NCBI RefSeq assembly: GCF_000276665.1
Contig: NW_004955464.1
Span: forward strand, 11,819,290 to 11,883,289
From: Chinchilla lanigera
Taxonomy: Eukaryota; Chordata; Mammalia; Rodentia; Chinchillidae
Length of the DNA stretch: 64,000 nt
Direction of reading: 5' to 3'
The notes beneath the pieces were generated by a model, which did no database searches, was not told the origin of the DNA, and was given only the letters and a program-made list of their open reading frames with translations. Below, piece by piece: positions 23,880 to 34,519 of the stretch. A program made the position numbers and the translations under genes. Every line of letters starts with the position of its first letter. Position 1 is the first letter of the stretch.

Positions 23880-24140
23880 GTACATGTATGTAGGAGCATG
23901 GGCATATGTGTATGTGTGTGCACATCTGATCACAAACATGCCTGTGGAGTGTCTGGCACGTGTAGGGACGTGTGTCCCTCCGTGTGCCTTGGTGTGTATG
24001 GGCATAGGTGAGAGGATCTGTGTAAGTGTGGCTTACGTTAGACCACTCTGGGCATGGAGAGGGTATGTGTGTGTGAGCTTACACATGTGTCTGTGTGTAT
24101 GTATGTGTGTCCATACCTGTGTATGTATGTATACCCAGAG
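23880..24140 (+). repeat. Degenerate TG-rich tract
   Basis: GTATGTGTGTG-type units mixed with unique text. Confidence 0.65.
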
Positions 24141-24280
24141 ATAGGGGGAGTCCAATATGTGTGCATGGCTTCAATAAAGAAAAGTCTTTTTTGAAGCGTG
24201 ACACTGATCATAAGCTAAATTCCCAGCATAGGGGCAAGAGGCCTTTCCCTGTGGGAACTGGATCTATCATACTGAGATTT

Positions 24281-24346
24281 CAAAAGCGCCTGCCTGGAAA
24301 GCACAAGGTCCTGAGTTCGATTCCCGGTTAAAAAAAAAAAAGAGAG
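24281..24346 (+). mobile_element. ID SINE, 5' truncated
   Basis: AAGCGCCTGCCTGGAAAGCA, GAGTTCGATTCCCGG and an A12 tail. Confidence 0.75.
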
Positions 24347-24492
24347 ATTTCAACAAATTTTGCCAGATGGACAGTGATCTGAGACCACCAGCCTAGTTCA
24401 ACATCCATCCCAATATCCATTCCCCCATCCAAACCAGTTAAGAAAATGCACTGATAGTATTCACATCATTTATTCAATAAATACTTTTTAAA

Positions 24493-24578
24493 ACTGGACA
24501 TGGTGGTGCATGCCTGTAATCCTAGCACTGGGGAGGCTGAGGCAGAAGGATCACAGTGAATCTGAGCCAAGCCTGAGG
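24493..24578 (+). mobile_element. B1 SINE, 3' truncated
   Basis: GGACATGGTGGTGCATGCC to GAGGCAGAAGGATCAC. Confidence 0.75.
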
Positions 24579-24579
24579 T

Positions 24580-24765
24580 TCTATACCCAGGTATGAAACC
24601 CAGAGGTACTGTACCATTGAACTACTTCCTCAACCCTTTTTATTTTCTGACACAGGGTCTTGCTAAATTGGTAAGTTTCCCACCCAAATGTTTGATCCTC
24701 CTGCCTCAGCCTCCCAGAGTTCTGTGGGATTACAGGCATGCACCACCATATCCAGCTAGCAAGTG
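24580..24765 (-). mobile_element. B1-dID composite SINE
   Basis: An ID-like part (ACCCAGAGGTACTGTACC) is joined to a reversed B1 (GACACAGGGTCTTGC to ATTACAGGCATGCACC), as in B1-dID SINEs of squirrels and other non-murid rodents. Confidence 0.65.
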
Positions 24766-24824
24766 CTTCTTGAAGGCTCATGTTGTGGCAGGTGCTGCCT
24801 CTGCTGAGCTGCAGAGACACACTC

Positions 24825-25310
24825 ACTGACTTCAGTGGAAGGTACAGCCCGTCAGAGGAACCAGACACCAAACAAGAAAATGGCTAAGTAAACAAGCAAT
24901 GACAAAATGTGTAAAAAGAACCATAAAATAATTGTTTGGGAGGCCATGACAGAGATGAATGGGGTCACCTGTCATTTGAGGACATAGCCAGGGTCAGCCT
25001 CCCTGTGCAGTGACATTTGAGCTACAGAGGAGGAGCCAACCCTGTGCAAGGAGGAGAACAGAGCGCAAAGGCCCTGGGTGGACAGTCCAGGGCAGTGATG
25101 GCGAACCTTTCACTGCTTTCAGTGATGCAAACAGCCCGCCGCAGCACACACGCCATAGGTTCGCCACCACTGGCCTAGGCCTTGTCAGCAGGCAGAAGCC
25201 AGAGGAGAGCGTGGGACCAGAAGGACTTCACCTTTTCTCTCAGTGAGATGTGGAGCTGTTTGAGGCTTTAAGCCAGAGACAGACTTGATCATATCTGCAT
25301 GTTTTCAGTC
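24825..25310 (+). repeat. Ancient interspersed repeat split by a hAT element
   Basis: GTGACATTTGAGCTACAGAG and GCGCAAAGGCCCTGGG match a common old repeat whose family name I cannot assign. It resumes after the hAT with GGCCTTGTCAGCAGG. Confidence 0.5.
25094..25175. mobile_element. Miniature hAT-type DNA transposon
   Basis: About 80 bp bounded by inverted ends CAGTGATGGCGAACC and GGTTCGCCACCACTG. The right end matches that of the larger element at 43552. The interior is too short to code. Confidence 0.65.
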
Positions 25311-26104
25311 ACTGTGGGGAGCGGAGGAACAATCGGAGGTATGGAGAGCAGGAGGCTCTCAGTGCTTCAGGAGGCCCCGTCAGCCACAGGGCCGCCCTCC
25401 CACGACCACGGCCATACTCACAGCAGCAGCCGCAGGCAGCACCAGCTGGAGCCTCACCGCATCCCCCCCATAGCACCTCGGGGGCCGTTGGTCCCTTCAG
25501 CTGGCCATGCTGGCCCTTCCATTGCTCGATTTCCCCCCCCGGAAGTGCCCAAGACAGGCTGCCTGCCTTCCCAACCAGCTCCCATCCAAAGGACCAGACC
25601 TGAGAAAGCCGAGGGGCCCCATGAAGAAGACCAAGTAAAGGGGAACATTTCACATGGTCCTGAGAAGCCCGGTCTGTGGAGAGTCCTGCACCCAGAACCC
25701 CAGTTCTAAAGAAAGAGGGCAGCTCCTGTTTGACTGTGGGACCCCAAACTCTACCACACTGCCTGGCAGAGGGCCCCCTTCCTGGAGGGAGCAGGGGCCT
25801 GTCTGTCAGTCCAGCTGCCCAGAGAAATGGGAGTATAGGGAAAGACGGTGGCAAGACCCACACTGGGCAGGGACGGAGCTGGTGGCTGGCTCCACCCCCA
25901 CACGCGGCACACCGCCACCTGTCCTGCCCCGGTGCCAGGCAGGCTCCCTGAGGGCAGTGACCTTTGCATTTGGAGGAGAGAAGGGGCTGGGCCCTCCAGG
26001 GGCGGCCTCTCCCGCTCTCTGCTTGCCTCTGTCTGCTGTTCGCCCACCTTCTCCCTCAGTCTCTCTGTCTCTTGGCTCCTTCTCTCCCTCCTTCCCTGCC
26101 TCTC
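25311..26104. other. Unique GC-rich DNA
   Basis: Open frames here are composition-driven; 26020-26110 is CT-rich. Confidence 0.4.
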
Positions 26105-26245
26105 TCTCCCTGAGTCATTTGCAGAACGGAGATGGCCTAGCCCATCTGGGAGCGAGAGCGCTGCCCGGTGACGGAGGCGCAGGTAATAGCCGAGCGGAGG
26201 AGAGAGACGTGGAAATTTATGACATTGAAAATGACTAAGGGGGGG
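26105..26245. promoter_or_regulatory. Candidate regulatory element B
   Basis: Holds TGAGTCATTTGC (AP-1-like core), CCGGTGA (26165), GCGCAGG (26177), TAATAGCC and ATGACATTGAAAATGA (26219-26234), which matches element A at 15 of 16 positions. Confidence 0.4.
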
Positions 26246-27085
26246 AGGCGGAGGGCGGGAGCAGGCACACACAGTCTCTCACGCTCAATCCAGGCCCTAC
26301 ACCCACCCCAGGGAGACCAGCCTTGTGGAGAGAGGACACGAAGAGGTGGAGGGAGGGCTGCCAGACCACAGACAAAGGTGGACAGACAGACAGATGGTAG
26401 CACAGAGAAGGCAAGTGGAAGGAGAGAGAGGGCAGCAAGGAGAGCAGGCAGCCGAGACAGCAAAGCCGAGAAGGGCTGGAGGCGAGGCCCCCCAAAGCAT
26501 CTGGCTGGCTATGGGGTCTGCATGTCCCCATCACTCCCCTTTCTGGTGCTCTGGCCCAAGGGCCGGGCTATCCTCACGGCACGTAGCAGGTCCAAGCTGG
26601 AGACTGTTGAAGGGGTAAGGCCCAGAAAGAGCCGGACAGGCTTCAGGTTGCACAGCAGCTCAGTGGCCAAGCGGGGCCTGAACCCAGGACTCCCTCCCCC
26701 GGCACAGGCTGTCTCCCCCAAGTGCTTACGTTTGGGGAGGCAGACCAGAGATGGACTCGATTTCCTAGCCATCCCCCCCCAACAGCTCTTCCTCTGGGAC
26801 CACGGGAGGCAGGGAAATGGCCAGAGCGAGCTTCCCACATCCTCCTTTCAGAGGAGAATCTGTTGCTTGGGATGCTAAGCCCATAATCCCCTCTCCCCAG
26901 CCACCCCCCACCCCGACCACCCAGGACACTGCTTCTGGAACAAGAGTAATGAGACTTCCCCCAGCCTGGAGCGCCCCCATGGCCACACAGAGTGGGCGGG
27001 TGGCATACACCAGCCCCCAGCCCCTCTCTGCTGCCTCCAGCCCACCCTGCTGAGTGCTCTCCAAGTCACACCCCTTAACTCAAGG
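26246..27085. other. Unique GC-rich DNA
   Basis: No gene recognised. Confidence 0.4.
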
Positions 27086-27089
27086 TTCG

Positions 27090-27185
27090 GTTTTTGCTCA
27101 GATCCTCCCTGGGCCTCAGTGTCCCCACCCATAAAATGGTAATAAAAATACCCACCTAGGTCCGCTCCCCTTGAGCTTGTGAAGA
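27090..27185 (+). repeat. MIR fragment
   Basis: CTGGGCCTCAGTGTCCCC followed by TAAAATGGTAATAA. Confidence 0.5.
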
Positions 27186-27302
27186 AATACTAGGGCTCAG
27201 GAGAGCAGACCTCGAGTGGGTCATCTGAACCCCAGAGAAGCTTGCACAGTTCCAGCTGACTTTGTGGATGAAGGCGGAGGAAACAGGACTCCCATGTACA
27301 CC

Positions 27303-27324
27303 CTACACACGCACACACACACAG
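27303..27324 (+). repeat. Short (CA)n
   Basis: ACACACGCACACACACACA. Confidence 0.8.
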
Positions 27325-27759
27325 CCATATTCCAAAAGACAGAACTCTCCATGCTCCCAACAGCAGTGTCTAGAGACGGGGGCACTTCACCCCAGGCATA
27401 CAGCTGAGGTCTGAGTCGGGCCCTGGCCTACTGGCCACACACCAGGTCCCTTCTAGATGGGGCCAGACAGATGCCTTAATGCTTGTAGAGACCTTGCCTG
27501 CTACTCCCAGAACTTTGGGCTTGACTTAACAGGTGTCCAAGTTAAGTCAACTGGACTAGAGAGAAGCAGAGGTCACTCCTTGCTCCACAGAGCACCCCTT
27601 CTCCACCAGCCTCCCTGAGACCCCCTCACCCTTCCCCTCCCTCCAGAGCACTCGCTGCTGGAAGACTTTTTGGATGAACCTCTCCCTGCCCAGGGCATTT
27701 TAACAGGTTGTATATTGCAGTCACTGAAAGCCCCAGATTATACCTCTGCCCCTCGGCCG

Positions 27760-27865
27760 GGTGGCCTTGGGCTCTTCCCTGAATGTCTCTGAGCCTTCTT
27801 TACTCAGCCTCAGCTGACAAATGGAGCAATAAACATCGGGATTGTGAGGAAGATCACATGGAGTC
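27760..27865 (+). repeat. MIR fragment
   Basis: GGTGGCCTTGGGCTC, CTCAGCTGACAAATGGAG. Confidence 0.5.
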
Positions 27866-28244
27866 ACGTACAGAGACAGACATACGGAGGAGGCGAGCGC
27901 CAAGGCCAGCGGGCATCAGGCTGCTCTGGCATCACACTGAACCGTCTTAGCTTTCGGCTGCACTGATAGATGAGGGTGAGAGCTGAGAGTGCCGAGAGAA
28001 TTCTGTGCACTTAAAGGAGGAAAAGCCAGAGCGATCATAGGAGAGATTCCAGGGATCACCAAGAGGGGCTCCCCATTCTTACACCCTGGAGAAAGCCACA
28101 TGACTAAGGCCCTGCCTGACCCAGTCTGGCCTCATCCCAGAAAGCGGCTGGAAAGCAGCGGCAGCCGCCAGTCTGCAGAGCATGGGGGAGGTGAAGAGTT
28201 CACTGGGGTAAGGGGCTGTGGGCCACCCAGCCCCGGTCCCCGGC

Positions 28245-28425
28245 CCGGCCCACGGTGGCCGCATAAAAGGTGACGGATGGTTAATAGGGGAGATAACGGG
28301 ATTCATAAGGGAAATTTATCGGTCACTCTGGTGGTATAAATATGTTTATAGCAGACCAAGGGGAAATGAAGAAGCCCCAATAAATCACCGTGAAGCCACC
28401 AGCTACTAATAGGCCAGCGGCGCAG
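28245..28425. promoter_or_regulatory. Candidate regulatory element C
   Basis: About 160 bp of AT-rich DNA with GGTTAATAGG, GGGAAATTTATCGG, TATAAATATGTTTATAG and CTACTAATAGG, between GC-rich flanks. GGAAATTTAT also occurs in element B. Confidence 0.35.
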
Positions 28426-28639
28426 GAACCCCAGCCTTGGCGCTCGCAGACACCCCCTCTGGCTGCCTGCTAATGGCACGGTGGCCGCAGACTCGTCAGC
28501 CTGGACGCCCAGCCCACACCACGGCAAGAACAAGACTCCAGGGGCCGCCCCCACGGGAGCTGAGCTGCCCTGCTCGCCGCTGACCCCCAGCCCCACCCCG
28601 CTGCAGATCTGAACTCAGCCAGACCAGAAGGACCGTGAG

Positions 28640-28870
28640 GACGGGCAGAGGGCTCTGCTGCTCTGCGCTGCGGGCGGCTTCCAGAGGTTCTGCTGTCAGA
28701 GCCAGCGTCAGACGTGATGCTGCCACTTCCTGGCCTTGGCCGCTGATTTCCTCATCTTCAAGCAAGGGATGCAGCAGCCTCTGAAAGCCGTGAGGACAGT
28801 GGCAACCCACTATCATAGCACGGTGCCTTGTGCGCTTTAGTAAATGACAGTTATTCATATTCTTACTGCA
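28640..28870 (+). repeat. MIR SINE
   Basis: GCCACTTCCTGGCCTTGG, TTTCCTCATCTTCAAG and TAAATGACAGTTATTC follow the MIR order. Confidence 0.55.
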
Positions 28871-29277
28871 GGTCAGTGAGCGCAAGGACTTGGGGAAGTG
28901 CTATGCAGGCGGGAGGACACTCAGGGCAAGGGGACAGCAGCCTGCCCATTGGGTGGACAGGCACCTGAGGCTCAGAAGTGAAGAGCTGCCTTCCACCAGG
29001 ACTAGAAGAGAGACTGTGGAGTCCAAGCCCAGACTCCTACCCCACCCGTGCAGGTCCTGCCCCTTCCCTAGTTTCTTGGGGGTCCCTTCCCCACTCTTTC
29101 CAGAAGTGGCCTAGGATTGCAGGTGCCCTCAGGGCACAGCCTTGGGGCTCTGACAGTGACTGCTGGTGATACTGGGGCTCTGGCCCTCTTCCCTCCAGCC
29201 TTCCACTCCCTCCCTGGACCCCGACAGCTCCCCCACCCCACCTGGCACCCTGGCACTATGTTTGGCTGAAGTCTTCT

Positions 29278-29312
<35 letters not shown>

Positions 29313-29458
29313 TAGTTTTGAGGGAGGGTCTGGCTCTGCAGTTCAGGCTGGACTTGAGCTCACTTTGTAGCCCAGGCTGGCCTTGAACTCACAATGATCC
29401 TCCTGCCTCAGCCTCCCAAGTGCTGGGATTACAGGCATGCGGCACCTTGCCGAGCTGG
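29278..29458 (-). mobile_element. B1 SINE with 30+ T tract
   Basis: T tract, then GTAGCCCAGGCTGGCCTTG and GTGCTGGGATTACAGGCATG. Confidence 0.88.
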
Positions 29459-29989
29459 CTGAAGTCTGCTGCCTCCTTCTGTATGGGAGGCCCACTCTGG
29501 GCCGACCTGCCTTGCCATCTTGGTCATAGCTCTGCTGACACCTAAGTCCCCTTTAGCCCAGCTCACTTCCCTCCCTCCCTTGCGTCCTTCCTTCCCTCTT
29601 TCCTTTCTGCTCTTCCTCCCTCCCTGTCCTCCGCAAATAGCAAATATTAGGGGGCGCCCTCCACAGGAGACGTTAAGCAAAGTGGACAAGGCCCTGCCCT
29701 GTCCCGCCGCCTGGTGGGGAAGCCGGGTCTGGATTTGGATAGAACGGAGCATTGCTGAGCCTGGGGCAGGTGCAGAACCACAGGGTGAGCAGCAGTCAGA
29801 CAGGAAAAGCATTTGCAGAGGAGGAGGCCGCTGGGGGCAGGAGCTCCGGAGCCCTCTGTGGCCGTTTCTGCCGTGCTCCGCGATGAGGGTCCACGCGGAC
29901 ACCCCCACATCGAGCCACACCAGGCGCATCCTCACTCCTCCCTGTTCCTATTCTTCCTGCCTCTCCTCGGGGCCTGTCCTCCCCTCCGC

Positions 29990-30375
29990 ACTGGGCCTGC
30001 CGCCTGGTTCCCGCCGGGACGGCCTGGCCCCTCCGCCCGCCCCTGCCGGCTGAGCCCCGCGCCCCGCCCGGCCGGCGTCCGCTCGCCACTGCGGTCTCCG
30101 GCTCGGTTCTCCCTCCCCGGCGGGGCGGGGGAGAGCGCTCCGTAAATAGGCGGATGGCCCCGGGCGCTCCGGGCGCAGACACTCGTTTTTAGAGCCGGTA
30201 ATTGACTCCTTTCAGTTGATAATTCATGGCTTGCATATGCGCTTTAATGCGGGCGCCCGGGAGCGGCCGGGCGGGCGGGGCGCGGGGCGCGGGCGAGCGG
30301 GGCTCCGGGCTCCGGGTCCCTGTGGGTGCCCGGGTGCGTCCGCCTGCCCCGGGGGGCGCTGGCTGAGGGAAGGGC
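29990..30375. promoter_or_regulatory. CpG island 2 with AT-rich core
   Basis: Very GC- and CpG-rich DNA flanks a 70-bp AT-rich stretch at 30185-30255 with TAATTGACTCC, GATAATTCATG and TTGCATATGC (octamer-like). The contrast in base composition inside one island suggests selected binding sites. Promoter or enhancer role is inferred. Confidence 0.55.
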
Positions 30376-30454
30376 GGGGATCCCTGCGCCCAACGAGACT
30401 TCCTTCGAACTGAGTATGGGGAGGGCTCACGCGGGCACCCTTTACCTACGCAGG

Positions 30455-30545
30455 AGCCAGAAGGGAAACTGAGGCCCAGAAAGGTGCTAGTTCTCACCTA
30501 GTATCTCTCGGCGCAGAGACAAGGCCAGAACTGCAGGCGCCCCTC
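30455..30545 (-). repeat. MIR fragment
   Basis: GGGAAACTGAGGCCCAGAAA next to CTAGTATCTC and AAGGCCAGAACTGC. Confidence 0.5.
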
Positions 30546-30739
30546 TGGAAGAGCCTCAGTGAGGGGCCTCGGGCCCTGCCTGTGTAGAACCACCTTTCAC
30601 CCCGGGAATTCTCCTGTTTCAGAGCAAAATTCCTCCTCTAGGATGACCCACTTTTATGCTCTCACAGGCTTCCACATGAGGGGCTGACTCTTCCTGTGAA
30701 GGCTGGGCACTGACACCCAGACTTGTTTGTTGGTTGGCT

Positions 30740-30875
30740 GGTTGGTTTTTTGAGACAGGGACTTACTATGTAGTCCAGACCGGCCTCAAACTCACTATGT
30801 AGCCCAGGCTGGAGATCTTCCTGCCTCAGCCTCCCAAGTGCAAAGATTACAGGCCTGCACAACCACTTCCGATTC
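30740..30875 (-). mobile_element. B1 SINE
   Basis: GAGACAGGGACTTACTATG to GATTACAGGCCTGCACAACC. Confidence 0.82.
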
Positions 30876-30949
30876 AGACACCCAGACATGAGCAGCCTCT
30901 CACCCCACACTGCTCCCACTTTGGGGAGGGGGCACCAAATCCCTCCCAC

Positions 30950-31940
30950 TGGCTACACCTCCACCAGTCTGTCTCCGCCTGAGCCTGTGGTAAGTGGGAG
31001 CTTTAGTCCCATCTTACAGATGCTCGGATGAACCAGAGGCCTGGCCAAGGCCACTGAGAGGACAGACCTGGACCTGCTCTGGAGTGGGAAGGGAAGGGGG
31101 AGATGACGTGCCGCTCCAAGGGGTCCCACTGGCACCCACCTACAGATCTCAGAGAGGCCTGCAGACCCAGGAGCTCTGAGAGGGTGAGCAACCTGCCCGG
31201 CTCACACAGGCCAGGGAGAGTTCAGATGAGACAGGGCGGTCTCAGGAGGCGGAGGGAGGGTCAGGCCTGGAGCTGGGCACGGGGAAGAAGGAGGTAGCGG
31301 ACCCCAAACAACACAGAGAGACAGACAGTAGGGACCGGAAGCCTGGCCCAGGGCGGGGCTCCCTTTTACTCAGTCCCTTGAGCTGGTGTCTGCCACCTTT
31401 TCCCGGAAGTTAATTTCAACCCAAAAGAGAATGCCACCTCCTACATCTTCATCCTGCAGCTGTTCAACCCAGAGACAAAGCGCCGTGCTTGCTGCCGCAC
31501 ACCCTTCCAGTCCCTCCGCTGGCTGTTACCCATCTGTACCATGGAGCTGGACGACCCGGCTGGGCAGTTGCGAGCCTGTTTGTGAGAGTTGAAGCGGGCG
31601 GTCTGGGCCGTGTGAAGCCCAATGCTGCCCCCTGGCGTCCACGCTGTTGCAGCCTGCTGCAGAACTCGGAGGAGGCCCTCTGCCTCCTATGTCCTCCAAG
31701 GCCCAGAAGCCCCATCTTAGGGAGGATAGGGCACAAGCCCTGCTCACTTGTGAGAGGGGAAAACAGGAGGTGTCTTCCCCAACAGAGATCTCAGATTCAG
31801 TGGTAGAGCAAGAGAGGGCCTACCCCCGTGTGCTCAGCTGCTACCTGGGCCCCCCACATTAGTTCCCTCACTCTCATGGCTGCTCCTCTGGTGTGATTCC
31901 TGGGGTCTTCTTCAATTCTTTTAATTAAGGCCCTTCCCTA
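30950..31940. other. Unique DNA
   Basis: No gene recognised. A MIR scrap lies near 30990-31060. Confidence 0.4.
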
Positions 31941-31941
31941 G

Positions 31942-32098
31942 GCCAGGTGTGGGGGTGCACCCCTGTAATCCCAGCACTCAGGAGGCTGAGGCAGGAGGAT
32001 AGCCATGAGTTTAAGCCCACCCTGGACTACATAGTGAATTCTAGCCCACCCTGAACTACATAGCAAGACCCTATCTCAAAAAACAAAAAAGAAAAAGG
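31942..32098 (+). mobile_element. B1 SINE
   Basis: GGCCAGGTGTGGGGGTGCACC to CCCTATCTCAAAAAAC. Confidence 0.87.
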
Positions 32099-32269
32099 CC
32101 CTTTCCTACCTGAAATTTGTGTTCGGAGAGAACAAATGTAAGATTGACAGACAGCTGGATGGATTTCATTTCTTCACAAGGAGACGGTATCTCCAGCAGG
32201 CCTCTGCTGTCACACACCGAGAGAAGGGAGCTCATGTCTGTACAGTGGGTCAGAAGTAGGGCTTCAAGA

Positions 32270-32470
32270 GAAATGGGACTGGGCAAGAGGAAGTGCTGGT
32301 GGGGGAGGACCTCCAGAGAGTTCAGATGAAGGGAAGGTCGTGGAGGAGGATGGATCAAAGAACCAAGAAAGTCTTCCTGGAGGAAGTGGTACTTAATACG
32401 AGATTTGAAAAACAGAAAAGACTGTAAAGCTGTCCGGGTAGAGGGAGCACGCAGAGCGTGGGGAGGAGGC
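32270..32470 (+). repeat. Ancient interspersed repeat-like sequence
   Basis: TCTTCCTGGAGGAAGTGG, ACGAGATTTGAAAA and GTAGAGGGAGCACGC resemble the repeat at 24825; family not assigned. Confidence 0.4.
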
Positions 32471-32689
32471 TTTGGAAGATCCTGGGGAGGTGCTGAATGT
32501 CAGTCCAAGGAATCAGCACTCTGCAGGAAAAGTGCCGACTGTAAGCCAGGAGTGTTGGTCCTAACCCTGCGTCTGCTCTGCATGGGTCCCACTCCCTTGG
32601 CAGTGCTCTCTGGAATCTTCTCCAGACACCAGTGGGGGCCATCGAAAGTTCTTGATGAGGGCAGTGCCTAGGAATCACGGCTCACAGAA

Positions 32690-32830
32690 TGGTCATGCTG
32701 CCAATTACCACGGGCCTTATCAAATTTAACCTCCGCACTTGCAGATAGGAAAACTGAGGTCCTGGGAGGGGAGATGATGTGCGAATGCACAGCAAGCCAG
32801 TGGCAGAGCCAGGCCCCGGGCCCAGGTTGC
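32690..32830 (-). repeat. MIR fragment
   Basis: GATAGGAAAACTGAGGTCC and CAGTGGCAGAGCCAGG. Confidence 0.6.
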
Positions 32831-32834
32831 TGTG

Positions 32835-33795
32835 TTGGGTCTCTTTCCCTTCTACTGCAATCTGGGGCAGCATTTGGGGGGCAGAACCCGAGGAGAGGCA
32901 ACTGGGGATAGAAGAACACCAAGAGCCTACGGCCCCACCTGGGCCAAAGCTCTCAAGACCAGAAGCAAAACAAAACATTTACGGGCCCCCTGATCCTGCT
33001 GCCTGTCTTGGGCCAACCTGGGGAGCCCCTGTGCCCCCTCAGAGGACAGCCACAAAGAGCACTGTGGTGGAGCCACGGGAGAAGGAGACATGAGGTTGAT
33101 TTGATACTCAGGAGAAGAAGGGGCATTAGCAGACACGGGTGAGGTCCCCAGGAAGTCTCCAGGAGGAGCGGCTGTCGTTCTGATTCACTCTGGCTGCTGA
33201 CCCAGCTTTCTACTGCCATCAGGGACAGGAGACACAACTCCTCTTTCCGCGGCTCGGTGATACGGGGCTGCCCCCAGAAGTCCCAGGCACTCTCCCTGCC
33301 TTCGGGAGAGGAGACGGCCTCGGAGCCTGCTTCCTGCCCTCCTCCGCTCCTGGGATGTTCTGGGCTCTGTATCAGGGGCTGGCCTTGGTGGTTCCTTAGT
33401 CCAAACACCTCAGCCCTGATCTACACTAAGGTAAAAATGTCCGGGCTCTCAGGACATGCTCTCTCTCATGCTTCCTCAGCCCTCGGTGAAACTGAAAAGA
33501 CTGTGCTGACTTTGCCTTTAGATCTCCAAGGTTAAGATATAAAACTTGCTCCCTGGGAGGAATGCAGACCCTAATGATGGAACTACAACCAGGCATCCAC
33601 CTAATATTCATGGCAAGGAAAAGCAGGCGCAAATCCCTGACCTAGAACCTGGTTACATTTCCACGGTGACAGTGTTGTCTTCACCTCAGACACGGGTCCA
33701 GGAACATGGGGGCTGAACCCGCACCCTTGCCATGAAATCCAAACGTACTTGTCGGAGTTCAAACATGGGTTCATTGTTTTATGATAGTGACAACA
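32835..33795. other. Unique DNA
   Basis: No gene or repeat family recognised. Confidence 0.4.
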
Positions 33796-33799
33796 TATC

Positions 33800-33980
33800 C
33801 ACCTTAATGGCCTTTGTCTCTGGAAGCAGATCACCTGGCTTCAGGTCCCAAGCTCTGCCGCTTCCCCTGGCTGTGTCACTTCGGTCCTGCCCCTTAATGG
33901 AGGTACAGCCTTCCTCATTTGCAAAACCTCACAGGACAGTTGTGGGATTTAATGATTTAATATATATACAGCACTTTTGA
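33800..33980 (+). repeat. MIR SINE
   Basis: CACCTGGCTTCAGGTCCC, CTGTGTCACTTCGGTCC, TTCCTCATTTGCAAAACC. Confidence 0.65.
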
Positions 33981-34140
33981 GCAGTTGAGAGTAAGAGCTC
34001 AAGACACATTAGGTAGTGTCATTATTGTTATTTTCTCAGAATTCAGGTCAGCAATTCCACTGGGTAACTTGCACCAAAATCAATTTCCAGAAAAAGTAAG
34101 ACACTTAATGTCTAACTCAGACACATGCAAACTTTTTGGT

Positions 34141-34177
34141 CTCTCTCTCTCTCTTTCTCTCTCTCCCTCTCTCTAGC
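34141..34177 (+). repeat. (CT)n microsatellite
   Basis: CTCTCTCT array with TTT and CCC interruptions. Confidence 0.85.
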
Positions 34178-34249
34178 CAAAGTCAGTGTTATTCCAGACC
34201 CTGCAATAAATAGGTCCATAGTAATATTTCCTTTTGTGAACCACCTCTG

Positions 34250-34515
34250 AATTAATAATAGCAGTATTTATTGGACACTTCCTGCATTCAAGGCCTCGTA
34301 CTGATTGCTTCATTCTCTTTTTTTGTTTAATTAAGCTTTAGCACAAATTGGCCAGGTAGGTATTTTGATTCCCCTTTTCTTTTTTTTTTTGCAGTACCAG
34401 GGATCGAACTCGGGACCTTGTGCTTGCCAGGCAGGCGCTTGTGCCGCTGAGCTAAATCCCCAGCCCCCTTGATTCCCATTTTCCTGGAGAAGAAACTGAG
34501 CTCCAGAGAGCACTA
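34250..34515 (-). repeat. MIR split by an ID SINE
   Basis: ATTTATTGGACACTTCCTGC on the left and GAGAAGAAACTGAGCTCC on the right are halves of one MIR. Confidence 0.6.
34380..34468 (-). mobile_element. ID SINE inserted in MIR
   Basis: Flanks TTGATTCCCCTTTTC and TTGATTCCCATTTTC are the target duplication. Body reads GCAGTACCAGGGATCGAAC to GCTAAATCCCCAGCCCC. Confidence 0.88.
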
Positions 34516-34519
34516 GTGT

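Noticed and set aside
26168..26878. 236-codon plus-strand open frame
   Set aside because: Arginine/glycine-rich composition artefact in GC-rich DNA; no family resemblance.
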